Part shown: one piece after another, positions 1-11,615 of the stretch
Position numbering within the stretch: the first letter of the stretch is position 1
Layout of the letters: the number at the start of each line of letters is the position of its first letter
Assembly (NCBI GenBank): GCA_029953675.1
Contig: JAMWBK010000002.1
Location: forward strand, 1,302,001-1,366,000
Length of the DNA: 64,000 nt
From: Rhodosorus marinus
Lineage: Eukaryota; Rhodophyta; Stylonematophyceae; Stylonematales; Stylonemataceae
Direction: 5' to 3'
Position numbers and translations under genes: made by a program
Notes under the pieces: model-generated
Told to the model about the DNA's origin: nothing
The model's database searches: none
What the model saw: only the letters and a program-made list of their open reading frames with translations

Positions 1-600
1 TAGTCACGCCTTCTGGGGTGACATGTATGCCAGGTATCTCGCGATTGATGACTCGCGCCGTCGTCAAGGCTCGACCGTAGAGCGTGCATTTGTTGAGTTG
101 TAGGCGGGCCCCTAGAGATGGGAGCATAGTTCGGCTCCAGGCTAGTGCTTGCTTCAGTTCCTGCAGCGGTCCCACGATCGTAATACCGTCATGGATAGCG
201 ACAATCGTTAGATCCGAGAACTTTGTTCGTAGAGCTTTTAGGAACGGTGCAAGTGCTAGTGCATGTAGCACTGGCCCAAGAGGGTCTCCCTGTTGTACTC
301 CCGTAGCTGCTTGGAGTGTCAGTCGTGAGTGTTCCGTTTGATTCTCTCCAGGTGTAGAGCGCCAGCCGCAAAGCGTCGGCGAGTCCACTGCGTCGCTTCC
401 ATACCCAAGTCTGTAAACCGCCGCAAGCTCCGGAAAGTGCTGGTCCACGAGTTTCTTGGCGAGGCGTCGATCAATCCTGTTGAATGCATTCTCGAGGTCA
501 AGCCTAAGCACCACCGCGTCTGGTTCACATGACAGATGGGCCTGGATCTCGTGAAGTGAGCGCACGCTCCTGGTGCCTTTACAACTAGGGATCGGAGTCA
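1..600 (-). pseudogene. Non-LTR-type reverse transcriptase fragment, copy 1
   Basis: Read on the minus strand, one frame stays open from about 600 to the window edge. It shows a reverse transcriptase palm: DLENAFNRID (motif A, near 475-505), GVQQGDPLGPVLHALAL (motif B, near 255-303) and VAIHDGITIVGP (motif C, near 170-206). The second catalytic aspartate of motif C is glycine here, so the copy should be inactive even though its frame is open. A related copy with the DD pair intact lies near 25.4 kb on the other strand. Family knowledge: the spacing and the motif B form are typical of non-LTR (LINE-like) reverse transcriptases of protists. The piece is truncated upstream, where it meets the Copia remnant, and leaves the window at position 1. 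Confidence 0.8.
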
Positions 601-640
601 GTGGCGGATGCGAACGCTCACTTCACGCGATCCAGGCCCA
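537..640. repeat. Inverted repeat at the LINE/Copia junction
   Basis: Bases 537-566 and 611-640 are inverted copies of each other, matching at about 27 of 30 positions with a 44-base spacer. The 537-566 arm is in frame within the non-LTR reverse transcriptase (minus-strand residues SLHEIQAH). The 611-640 arm lies at the end of the Copia frame and supplies its last codons. The second arm therefore looks like a small inverted duplication of reverse-transcriptase sequence created at the breakpoint. Confidence 0.75.
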
Positions 641-1862
641 CCTAACGGTCTCTGCGCGCTCCTTGGTCGCTGGTGTGTTAAATTTCCGGCATCCAGACAT
701 GGCATAGGAGTGAATTACCTCCAGAAAGTACGCGGTCTCGTTGAGGTAGACAAGTTTCCTCGGCCTATCCCTCACTATCTTGACGTCCAAGAATTCATCC
801 ACCTCACCAAGGACCTTCATTTCATACAGTTCGTTGAGCACCATCTTCGCAACCGCTATGTCAGCTTTCCTACCGATAACCAACAGATCGTCCACGTAGA
901 CAGCGACGATCGTAAGGTTCCGCCTGAAAACGCATCCGTCAGACCTCGTAGGCTCGAACCCATGGTTCGTGAGGTCGTGGGACCTTCGCTCTGGAGTCGG
1001 AACCCTTTAGCATGAAAAGTCCTCACCGAAAGTAGACTATAAGATAAATCAGGAATGTCATAAACGTCCTTCAGTACTAGATCCGCGCCTGAGCGTAAGG
1101 GGAAGATAATATCTCCCTTCCCAACGGCGGGACTTGACAAGTTGTTCCCGAAGTATATTGGGGTCAGTTCGATTTCCTTGTAAACGTGGAAATATCTCCG
1201 CTGGTTACAAACGTGGTCGGTGCAGCCGCTGTCGACCAAGAAGTTACTCTCGACAGGGCGAAGTTGCTTTCGCACCAAACTCGCTGCAACAAACTTCCCT
1301 GAGGGTACTCCCTCTTGAAGTGTCCCTCCTGCACCTCCAGCAGGGTCGGCCTCTCCCTAACCTGTGCCGTCAAGGCCCTCGTCTTCCGGGGCTTGTCTCT
1401 CGGCCTGCTTTCGAGCCCAATCACCCTCGAATAGCTCTCCAGCTCCCTCACAGTGTTCCCCCACCTGAGTGGATTCGAGGGTCGCCAATGAAGGTAGATG
1501 AACTCCTGGAAGGATTGCGATCCTTCCAAGGCGCTCCTCAGAATACGCTGCGTTTCATCACCTCTGGGCTCCTCTCGGGTAATCGCCGTGATCTCCGCGA
1601 ACTCATCCTCGAAGTAGTGAATGAGATCGCTCACGGACACCCCTAGCCGTAGGCGTCTGTGGTTAAGCCTCGTCCAGACGGCATCGGCAGATTCCCCCTT
1701 CCTGGAATCGTACCGATCCAGGAGGCTCAGCCAACACCGCCTGGGGTCCAGTTGCGCCCTCCCCATCGCAACGTCAAGCGCTGGGGCCTGCAGCGTGGAT
1801 GAGAGGACCGCCATTACAAACCTGGCTTCATCTCTCTGAATAAACGGATCATCAACCTGGCC
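616..1862 (-). mobile_element. Internally deleted Ty1/Copia retrotransposon remnant
   Basis: Minus-strand frames follow Copia order but with a gap. A gag region (about 1860-1300) has the WLSLLDRYD and ADAVWTRLNHRRL blocks and a degraded zinc knuckle (GHFKREYP, cysteines lost). A protease follows (about 1278-1000) with FLVDSGCTDHVCNQRRYF, i.e. the DSG active site. Then comes part of the reverse transcriptase (about 975-623), with GFEPTRSDGCVFRRN and VYVDDLLVIGRK. The whole integrase and the first half of the reverse transcriptase are missing, the join being near 985. Gag, protease and RT lie in different frames, so the element is dead. No long terminal repeats are visible on either side. Confidence 0.88.
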
Positions 1863-1911
1863 CCCGTTGAGTTAATGCTCCTCATTCCCCGCGATGACAC
1901 CGGTGTAGCCG

Positions 1912-1945
1912 TGGAAGTTCAGGTACGCGAGCATCTGAACTTCCA
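1912..1945. repeat. Small inverted repeat
   Basis: An 11-bp perfect stem (TGGAAGTTCAG with its complement) flanks a 12-base loop just upstream of the Copia gag. It could be a leftover of the element's 5' leader or chance. Confidence 0.4.
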
Positions 1946-4530
1946 TCGGCCGAACGCCGACCTGTTCCCTTCTCTTCCGGAGAAGGGTTCAGGCATCCTC
2001 AGCCCCCTTGTCAAACACCGCCACCCTCTCTTTCTTCCCCCGCCATAACGACCCAGAAAGAGAAATAACCTATAGCCTTAGCGATGGGACCATGTTCACA
2101 AAACTGTGCTCCCCCCAATTTTCTCCCAGAACGGGTACCCCCTCTTTACTGATTCCTAACGTGTCTGAGTACAATGAACCTACAATTCATTAAGTACTCG
2201 ATTGCAGTCCACCGTCAAACGACGAGGACGAACGATCCAGTTCAATCACGATACAATCGTCTACGCTACTCCGTACCGGTTATCTGCTAACTACCTGGGA
2301 TACTGCTCTACTACCCCGGTACCCCCCCAAGGGATGATCCCGAATGGCCTTCCCGGCCAACACTTGTGGATGCTTCTTTACCCCTGAAGAATTTCGGGGT
2401 GATCGATAAAACATGTTTTTTATTTTTTAGAAACGACATACTACTTCTCGCCGGTCAATGGGGGGGCCCAACGCGCTTGCAGAGTCCTAGTTTAGATATG
2501 AAGCAAATCAATCAGCATGATCGACCCTAATTTTGACTGTGGAGCAGTTCTTGGCTCCCTAAATGCAATTTATTTGTTGCTCATTTTCGAGGAACAGATG
2601 AAATTGTTTCCATGCTTGCGTAAAGGGTAGGGATGTATCCTAGATTTGGGGGTTTTTGAAATTTTTTTTGGCAGGGGGCGAGACGTGGTACCGCACGGGT
2701 GCTTAGTCAGAGTGTGCTCAAGGTTTGTAGCAATGAATGCTAAAGAGATTCTTACGCGATTGCTGGCCAATCGTTAAGGGCCGATTACCCCGGAACGAAT
2801 TGACACGCAGCTGATGCGGGTGGGGAAGATGGCAGAACCTGTTCTTGTTGCATGCAGAACTACTTGCTGTCTGCACCTAGTGGGAATGTTCAATAGTTGA
2901 GAATATCTCGCTGATTGTGAGGACACGCTTAAGCCTCACTGCCCTGAAGGAGACGACTGTGCCCTTCCTGGAGTATCTCATTCGGGGACCTTACGCTCCG
3001 ATTAAACCGATCCGACTGAAAGAATAAAAGAAATCCAGTCAGTAATGACAGAGATGTCATTCTACCTTCGTTCGGGTCCTGACTAATCCCGGAAGAGATA
3101 TGGATGGATCGGAGCAACACGGAAAACAAAGCTATTTAGAACCCCTTGGGACTATAGAAAACAGTAGTGGATGTGTGGTACAGCGGGCGATAGACTAGCC
3201 CGTGCTCGTAGGGTCGCTGTATAGCATTTCTTGTCGAATTACCAGAACTCTTTATTTCGATCTACCTCGTCCCCACGACAACAGCAACTTGGCTGGTGCC
3301 GGCAGCCTGTGAATGCAGGTATTCGGTCGAAAATGCAACGTTTATATATATCGTCGGCGTTTCCGATCTTGACCAATCTATATAGGCTCCACGTGGGAGC
3401 TCTCTATAAATGCCATCAAGAATGCGGCGAAGGTTCTTCGCGTTTCTTCACGTTCAGGAGCAAAAGCACTTGTACAAGTACGGTCGCGCGTTGAGCCCCC
3501 GAACTGGCCTACAGGATGCGGATAAGGAGTCCTAGAGACAGAATTTCACGTGCTAAACCTCGATGCTTGCTCAATCAGGCGTGTTTTCATCCGGGCAGTT
3601 TGCAGTGAACATAACTAGTCGCAGTCACCTTCTGCATTCTGAAAGGAGATCAGATGCTGGCACGAGGTCCTTACGCCAATTCTAAAACTAAAACCCCGCG
3701 TCCGTTAAGGCAGCAGACCTTACAACAAATCAACCTTGGTTTGCTCCTGGATAATGCGCTCGGGTAGCCACACAGCCTACCCGGTTCCCTATCCACCCCC
3801 CTTTTCAACCCTATGCGGTCGGTCGTAGTACCCAAGCTCTGGCAGAGACTCCGGTCAACAAGTGCCGTAGAAGGGGCCTGCCAAGGCGAGGCAATCTCAA
3901 GCAGAGAATAGAAGGTTTCCCTTCGCCTCCAGCTTGCAGCGAATGCTTTCGCAAGCTTCAAGCTCTGCCATGTGCGATGGTATTGATCGAGATTCATTGA
4001 ACTTTTACTCCACCACTTCTGATCTACTACAATCTCCACTTGTAACATCTGAGTAGAATACGAACTACCCTCTTCCACGAGTTGACTCAAGTACTCTAAA
4101 AATAACAAAATTGATGATCTACTTTTTTCGCCCTTCTCTGACGACTGCTCAAGGCTCAACAGATTCGACATATTTACTCAGCCAGTGTTACTTATTCCGC
4201 TCTTCGTCGCGGATCTATTCATGCACATTAAATGAAAAATCGTAAAGTTTTCGGAAAGAGAGTCGGGTATATTTCCGGCTCAAACCTACCTGGATAAATA
4301 TCTACTAAAAACAAAGCAGAAGTCCCACCTCCGCAGCGTTGCTTCTTCCAATCTCCGAGCTAGAACCCCCTAAGATGCTACTAATCCTATTTCTACCACC
4401 CCTGACTAAACCAAACCATATCCTCAATATTCTCATTAATTAAAAATAAAAGTACACAAATGATCCCATATAGTTGAATACTATAGGGGGTTATTAAACT
4501 TGAAATTTTGGTACTTTTAGATTCTTTGAA
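1946..4530. other. Intergenic, no gene recognised
   Basis: Short frames occur on both strands, the longest being 166 codons on the minus strand at 3671-4171. None carries a domain or composition I recognise, and I could not join them into a spliced model. Confidence 0.5.
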
Positions 4531-4552
4531 GGGGTAAATTACGATTTACCCC
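4531..4552. repeat. Perfect 9-bp hairpin upstream of psbU
   Basis: GGGGTAAAT, loop TACG, then ATTTACCCC: a perfect stem of nine base pairs with a four-base loop, about 430 bp upstream of the psbU start. A role as a palindromic protein site or as RNA structure is possible but unproven. Confidence 0.55.
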
Positions 4553-4985
4553 ATGCCTTTGTTCCTTCAACTTTGGAGGAGATCTCGTGATCGCTTAGTG
4601 CCAAAGGATCTCTTATTTTTGAAACTTTTTGAAGGGACTTCTGGTCTTCTTTGCTCAGAGAGCTTTTTGAGGGACGGTTGGAAAAACTCTGCACGTGGAA
4701 CTGGGTAAGTTTCAGAGAGTGTGAATCGAGTTTATTTCTTTTACTTGGTAATAGGGAGGGTTGTGTGGACGTGGGAAGGAGATCACATTGGAGAGGCTGT
4801 GCGTGTGTAGATTTGAGGAGGTCGGGGTTGTTGGTGTTGGGGTTGGAGGTGGTGAAATCCTAGTTTGATTGCGCTTGGGGATTTCGTTGAAAGGTTTTTG
4901 TGTACCTTTTTTTTTGAGGGGGTGGGAGGGAACGTTTGCCAGGTGTGGAGAGAGAAGTTTGTTGTTTTTTAATAGTTTTGAAGAG

Positions 4986-5617
4986 ATGGCGTTTGTAGGT
5001 TCTGGAAGCTTTTCGGTTAAGAAGGTATCGACCCCCGCAACATGCGTGAGGATGTCGGCGGAGGAGAACTCTTCAGAGAGAAGGGATTTTCTCAAGACGG
5101 TGCTCGGAGCAGCGCTCGCGATGACGGTTCCGGCCTCGGCGATGGCTGAGAGGGAGTACTCTGGAGTGCCGTATTTGGGTGGATCTGACAAGGTTGATGT
5201 TAACAATGCTAACATTCGTGTCTTCCAGAAGTTCCCGGGAATGTACCCGAACATTGGAAGACTGATCGTGAAGAACGGCCCGTACAAGGATGTATCAGAG
5301 GTGTTCAAGATCGAGGAACTCAGTGCAGCCCAGAAGGAAGTTCTCAAGAAGTACGAGAACAACCTGGTTGCTCTGGAGCCCCGCCCCGAATACGTAAGTC
5401 AACGGGAGACTTCAAATTGCGTTGTTAAATTCCTGCCCTCTTCGTATTTTGCGAGTGTCCTTTGTAGTCGCTGCTGTTAGTCTTTATAAGTGCTGTTAGT
5501 TACTGTTTTTTTCGCTTGAATTCTGAGAAGGCGTTGACCCCTGACGAGTTGTTTTGCCTACTGATTGTGTCATATCAACAGGAGATTGACAAAATCAACA
5601 ACGGACTCTACCGCTAA
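4986..5617 (+). CDS. psbU: PsbU, photosystem II 12 kDa extrinsic protein
   Basis: Exons 4986-5393 and 5582-5617; the last exon encodes only EIDKINNGLYR. The 147-residue product is the lumenal subunit that stabilises the oxygen-evolving manganese cluster of photosystem II in cyanobacteria, red algae and relatives. Residues 1-30 look like a stromal transit peptide. They are followed by a twin-arginine thylakoid signal (SSERRDFLK, hydrophobic ALAMTVPASAMA, AxA-type cleavage site). The mature part has the PsbU signatures KVDVNNANIRVFQKFPGMYP and PYKDVSEVFKI, which form a helix-hairpin-helix-like fold. The start was chosen at MAFVGSG because the preceding open frame runs through T/G-rich flank. 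No ER signal peptide precedes the transit peptide, which argues for a primary plastid. The intron is 188 bp with GTAAGT and ACAG borders. Confidence 0.93.
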
Positions 5618-6829
5618 ATCGATCAGTATCCGGACGTAACATGATATTGGCGGTGGTCGACCTCATCTGGACTCTGTTTGGTTGATTTCATGCCGTCTTT
5701 GAGGAGAGAAGAGCAGGTTTCTGGTTGCTTCCTCATCTGTGATAGAAATAAAAGTGCACCACGCGACATAGTTCAGAAGTTGTATTCTGTTTTTTTTTCC
5801 TCGAGTGAGCATGGGAATGGGAGCACAGTACCATTGTCACACCCTTGGTTGCTTAGAGCAGACTTGGGGGTTGCGTAATGAATGTCAGTGAGGATTGCAA
5901 CTTGGCCCCGTGATTGATCTAATAATTGATTCTTCCACTTACGTCATTCTGGCGAAACTATTGGGTGGATTGCGCTGGGTCTCATGCCCACTTGTTTGTG
6001 GCATTTCTAGACCAGATCAGAGGGGCCCATAGCGCGGTATTAGCATGGGTAGTATCAAAGCTGTGGCCTACCAGAAGCCCTCAGCCAAACGCCAATATCA
6101 GACTCTGCCAAGAGTTCGCTGCACAAATAATCAGCAGATCTACGGCATGCTAAGTTTGCTGTCCAAAGTTCGTGCCTGGAATGCGTGCCTGGTCTGCGTG
6201 CCTGGTCTTCCATCAGTCATCAGCGAGCCTCGTCCGCTTAATTAAGTCCCACCCACACCCCCCCCCTGCCCCAGCACCATGCGCACAAGTACCTCGGGCC
6301 TGTCCCCAATCCTCAAACCCTAAAAATATATATATGAAATGAAGGAAACCCCCTCAACCCAATATTCAATCATTACCAAAAAACCTTTTATTTCACAAAC
6401 TTTATTCTGATTTAATGATTGAATTTATCTAGTGGCACAAAAGTAATATGTAAAGACAGCTGTCCAGGCCCCTTTTTCAACAAGTAGCTACCGAAAAGTT
6501 TTTTTTGTTTTTTTGTTTGTTTTTAGGACGTCCATGGTGTCTCCTTCGATATCAGCTCTTGTTGTTCTTTTCATTGATCGGATGGCTGAGGGAGAAGAAA
6601 TGTATTTATGTTTCAGGGTTTGGGTTTTGTTTAGCGGGTGAGGGAGATGGCGTTGGATATGTATATAGTTTGATAAAGGACGATCTATTTCTTGTTTTTT
6701 CGGGGCTGGGGGGGGGGGCGGGTGGTTTAGAGGAGGAATCGAGGGATCCATACAGGAGACGAAGGGGGAGGAAGTTTTTGTTTTTTTGAAAGGTTGGGCG
6801 ATGTTAAGTCATCGGAGGTTGCGGTGAGG
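5618..6829. other. Intergenic between psbU and TM9SF gene
   Basis: No gene was found. The left part holds C-rich and AT-rich tracts and a short repeat of GCGTGCCTGGTCT near 6172-6210. The right part (about 6500-6829), directly upstream of the next gene, is strongly G/T-rich on the plus strand with runs of T and G. Confidence 0.5.
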
Positions 6830-9089
6830 ATGAGATCGTTGGCGTTGGTATGGGTTGTTTTGTTTGTGGGATGTGGACTTGTTCGCGGATTCTACATCCC
6901 CGGTTTCGCTCCGAACAAGTATGAGGAGGGCGCGAAGCTCGATGTGTATGCGGATAAGCTGTACTCAAGCGAGAATAAGGTGCCCTACGATTACTTTTCG
7001 TTGCCGTTCTGTCAGAAGAGCCCTCAGTCGCTTCGGCAGCAGCATCTAAGCATTGGGGAGATGATGCTGGGCGACCGCGATGAGCTGACCAGTTATGACA
7101 TTCGGATGCAAGTGAATGCATCGTGCTCAATATACTGTGACCAGCAGGTTGTTTCTAGTGAACTGCAAACTTTGCGGTCTATGATTGATGACGATTACTT
7201 CGTTCAGCTCAATATAGACGACATGCCAGCAGTTACCAAGTTCGGTGCTGATGGTAACGAGTTTATTCATTTTGGATATCCTATTGGATATGCTCAAGCG
7301 GATCGCTACTTCCTTTACAACCACTTGGAGTTCAAGATCCTGATTCATAAACCAGAATTGTCTCTTGAGGATATCTCAGACGCCAGCGACAAGTGTGATA
7401 ATTGTTTTAGAGTGGTAGGTCCCACTCTCTTTTCCCAGTGATTTCTGAAGACACTGCAGAGCCTACAAAACCCAGCGAAGAATTGATTCCTTGTCGGATT
7501 GCTGCCAGCTATTCAGGCGTTAACCTCTTGAAGTGATCTGAAGGATTTTGTGTTTGCTTTCTCCGTGTTCAGGTAGGCATTGAAGTGACTCCATCATCAG
7601 TGAATTGGGACGTTGATATATCTGAGATAAGAGAACTGTCAAATGACAAGAGTGAATGTGATAAGAAGAAAAACAACAAGCCGGTCGAGCTCTTCGTGAA
7701 AGATCCAGAAGGTCAGTGGCTGGTGTTCACGTACGAGGTAACTTTTGAGGAGTCGGACCTGAAGTGGGCGACAAGGTGAGGCCATGAGATCTTGGACATC
7801 AAACATGAGGATGCGCGGCAAGCCCTAAACTTCTTATTTGGAAATCACCAGATGGGATCCTCTAATGAACGCCGACCCTGCTCTGAGCAATGTTGCTTGG
7901 CTGTACGTTATCAATCCGGTCGCGATCATGTTCTTCTTCGCCATCGTCGTCGCGGGAATTTTGCTGCGAACGATCTACTTGGACTTTGCTCGATATAACA
8001 ACCTCGAAGAGGCTACCGATGTGGAGGAGGAGACTGGTTGGAAGCAGCTCCACGGTGATGTCTTCAGACCGGCACCTTTCCGCGGGGTAAGAACTGCGAA
8101 AAATTTGAATTCGTCGCTTTGTGTCCGATCAACATGGAAATCTTCAGTGCTCAAAATCCATACTGTCACCGAATCCGATTTAGGCCCTTTCTGTTGCTTG
8201 CGGAGCAGGAGCCCAGCTGGCGGTCATCATGTTCGTTACTTTGTTGTTTGCTCAGCTTGGCTACTTCTCCCCTGTTTTCCGCGGTGCCTTGCTGTCAGCG
8301 CTCATCGGCTTCTGGGTAGTAACCTCTTTTATTGCGGGTTTCGTGTCTGCGAGAACCTACACCATGTTGGGGGGAACGCAGAAGAGGATGGTCACAACTG
8401 GATCTGCGTTCTTTCTTTCCGGTGCATTATTCTCTGTGTTTTTCATATCAAACTTGGTGTTGTCGTTGGCCGGCAGTTCCGCAGCTGTTCCGTTCTTCAC
8501 GCTAGTGACGTTGCTCCTGATCTGGCTAGTAGTAAGCGTTCCACTCAACGTGCTCGGGGCCTTCTTTGGCTACAAGATGGAACCTGTGGAATTACCGACG
8601 AAGGTTAACCCGGCACATCGGCCCATTCCTGAGTATTCGTTTATGGGACCGACGATTTATGTCATTGCCAGTGGCGTGATTCCGTTCGGGATTGTCTTCA
8701 TCGAGCTCAAGATCATCTTGGACTCCTTGTGGCAGAACAATATTTTCTACCTGTTCAACATCCTGTTCGTAATTTTTTTCGTGCTGATCGTGACGTGTGC
8801 GGAGGTGAGCGTGGTACTCGCGTACCTACTGCTTTGCAGGGAGGACTGGCGCTGGTGGTGGCCGTCATTCTTTGCGAGTGGGAGTAGCGGGCTGTATGTG
8901 TTCTGCTATTCGGTGTACTTCATCGTGAGCCACGGAGGTCTCAAAGGAATACACTTTTCAAGTACTTTCATGTTTACGAGCTATTCGCTCTTGCTTTCGG
9001 TCTGCTTCACGCTGTTCACGGGAACTCTGGGCTTCTTCGCCACGCTCGTGTTGGTAAGAAGGTTGTACACGAGTGTTCATATCGACTAA
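6830..9089 (+). CDS. Transmembrane 9 superfamily (nonaspanin) protein, paralogue 1
   Basis: Exons 6830-7414, 7573-7775, 7852-8086 and 8184-9089; 642 residues, the usual length of the family. TM9SF proteins sit in Golgi and endosomal membranes and act in membrane-protein sorting and adhesion. The protein starts with a signal peptide (MRSLALVWVVLFVGCGLVRG) followed by FYIPGFAP, the normal mature N-terminus. A lumenal domain then contains YDYFSLPFC and LRQQHLSIGE. The last 380 residues hold nine hydrophobic segments, with the family blocks GDVFRP, AGSSAAVPFFT and EDWRWWWPSFFASGSSGLYVF. The start at 6830 is the only in-frame ATG that gives the signal peptide. Introns are 75-158 bp. A second paralogue lies at 32818-35125 on the other strand. 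Confidence 0.95.
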
Positions 9090-10657
9090 CAATCATGGCC
9101 ATACCTATTAGTTTCCTTGAGCTTGAGCTCGTCGAAGAAGAGCTTATTCGCAGAACATGTAATCGTCACAGCCGTTCGGCGGAGCTCAAGGACAAGCTCT
9201 GTTTCGGTGCTAGTTCCGTGGCGATCGGGAGATCGTCCGGATTTGTTCAACAACGATTGTGAGCACTGCGTGCTATAGACAAATTTAGGTAGGAGCAATC
9301 GATCAATGGAAAAGGGTTATGATCGACTCGTCACAATGCAAAAGCGGGTACGCCCGGCTACCCTTTAATCTGTTTTCGGCCTTTTTTGGGTCTGTTGGTT
9401 TTCGCTGTTGTTCAGATTTTGTTAAAAGGAAAAGAATGGGAAAGCAACTGCCCGGTTTACTTGGGGTTTCCTTCTCTAGTCTTCAGCAAATGATACAACC
9501 ACCCCCGCGCAAGAGGACGCGGTTGAAGCCCTACCTTCGTTTACGTAGAAGACAGACTTCTCCGAGGAGAACCGTGTTTTCTTGCCAAAGCGTAGCGGAG
9601 CTGCTATTTGGATTCAGATTAGGAGCACGTGACTCTCGCCTTCTGTGTAAACGACACGACTTAAACCCTCCCAGCGATCTCCAAGGGCACCGTGTCACAA
9701 GATTGGTTTTCACGGCGGCTGACTTGTTGTCGCAGAAGCACGTAACGACAACCGCGTCAGGAAAAGACAACTCGCTTGTTGACCACGTTTCCTAATCTGT
9801 CCAAAATTCTTTCAGCAGCACTAAGCTAACCACGTGAAGCTTCAGCTTTGCCAAGGACGAACTTCGTGAAGCTGTTTGACAAGGGCAGTTCTCGATTTCC
9901 TATTCCAGTGCGCTTGGGGTTCGTGCCCACCTACACCCAGCAGCCAATATCTTCATATCAAGCGGCGAGTCGCATAAACGTTGCGAGACGCTGCCGTCAA
10001 GAGAGGTTTACAGGTTTGATACCTCCCGCTTCACGGACCGTGATTGCTGAGAGTCCAAAGACATAGATAGCTGAAAGTTTAGGATTGTTTCTACACCTCC
10101 ACGAGGTCGAAGCTGCAGGAAACCCGTCCCAAAAACAACACAACAATCAGCGGGAACAGAGACCGCAGATTCGAGTTCCTCGTGAAGGCAGCAGAAACGG
10201 TTTCAATAACCTGCTACTAGGATCTACTTAGTTTACGGATTCGCTCATTCGAACGCGGTCAGATTTGATCTCGTGTTGAAGCGGAAATCATCAACAGAAA
10301 AGCACTCTTCCAGACCTACGCAGTTGGGGACAGCTGCCCAGGGCAGCTCATGTAAGTCCTGTTTGGAAAGATCGCTGCTTGAAAAGCTGAAGACAATCGA
10401 ATCTTAGAACATCTGTCTCCGTCAATGAGATTTCGGTTCAAAGGAGAAGATGCTGACGGTTAGATTTCCGTATCGAGAAGACAGGGACATCCCCACGGTT
10501 CTCACTAGCACTGTTGAATCTGGTATTTTTGACGCTCCTTCGATGTGTTCTTGAGCAAGAGCAGGTCTGCCTGAGGTTTGGATAGGGAAAAGATAGGCTG
10601 ATCAGTTGTAAGAAACGCTGAAGGAGAGAATCGACAGGCGGAAAGAGGAGGGGCAAA
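9090..10657. other. Intergenic between TM9SF and SPCS3 genes
   Basis: The longest frame is 158 codons at 9319-9795 on the plus strand. It is rich in arginine and serine, matches nothing I know and has no good start context. The last 60 bases before SPCS3 are purine-rich. Confidence 0.45.
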
Positions 10658-11615
10658 ATGAATTCGTTAACATCCAGGATGAATACGTTGGGTACGCACG
10701 CACTGACGTGTTTGGCGGCAATGGCAGTTGTGGTCATTGTCACTTCGTATGTAACTCCTCGGCCCGTACCGGAGACTGATCTTAGCATCAAATCGGTCAA
10801 GACGTTGTGAGTGGAAGAGACATTATCGCGAAAGGCTCTTAAGCGACCTAAAATGAATCCTGGAAAAGGTTTATTTTCAAGTTTTTCTAAGTTTTGTTTT
10901 ATGTCTCGTTGCGATGTGCTTTAGTCAAGTCTCCTGGAGGGAGAGAAACGATCAAGCTGCGTTGATCTTCAATTTTCAAACAGGTAAGGGACTAGTAAAG
11001 AGAAAGCTGCTCTCGCTCAACAGCTGCAGAAGCGATTCATAGAGCTCTGACCAAAACTGCAACGAAATACCTTCTGTTCGACATCGACATCTTAGACTTG
11101 CGACCTCTGATGGATTGGAATGTCTTCGGTATTTATGCTTCCGTAGTCGTTGACTATGAGACTGATCTATACGAGAAGAACGAGGTGAAAAAGCAGAATA
11201 CTCTAAGACTGCCACCACGAAAGCGTTTTCGCTGATCGCCGCTTTGAACTCTTTCCTCTCCATGGTCTTCGTAGATTGTCATTTGGGACAGTGTTATAAC
11301 GAAGAAACAGAAGGCATTGATAAAGAAGTCTGCAGACTTTGCAAAGTACCTGTTCAAGGACTACGGGCACGACTTGCGGTAAGTGGAGTAAAACCTTCTC
11401 GGTGGAAACCCGGTCGACTCTTGCTGCGTCTACCACTCCTCTGCTTTGGACTGACGTGTTTTCCTCTGCTGCGAATGCGAACGAACGAAACCGGAAGTGG
11501 GAAAGAGCTTTCACTTCGACTCAAGTACGTAATCATGCCTTTTGTTGGAGCAATGCAGGCGTATGAGATTGCGTCAAACAAGACGTTCACAATGCCTAGG
11601 AACTACACGAGTTGA
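10658..11615 (+). CDS. SPCS3: Signal peptidase complex subunit 3 (SPC22/23)
   Basis: Five short exons: 10658-10806, 10925-10983, 11096-11184, 11275-11378 and 11498-11615; all phases agree and give 172 residues, close to the usual 180. SPCS3 is an essential non-catalytic subunit of the ER signal peptidase, a type II membrane protein with a lumenal beta-rich domain. The N-terminus MNSLTSRMNTLGTHALTCLA with the following hydrophobic stretch is the conserved single anchor. The lumenal part carries FNFQTDLRPLMDWNVF, IVIWDSVI and AKYLFKDYGHDLRG, matching the family's DL..DWN, WD.I and KY.F.DYG.DLRG positions. The end FTMPRNYTS also fits. Introns are 90-119 bp. The gene is easy to miss because no exon exceeds 150 bp. 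Confidence 0.92.

Noticed and set aside
3671-4171. 166-codon minus-strand frame
   Set aside because: No domain, no targeting signal and no conserved-looking blocks; kept only as part of the intergenic note.
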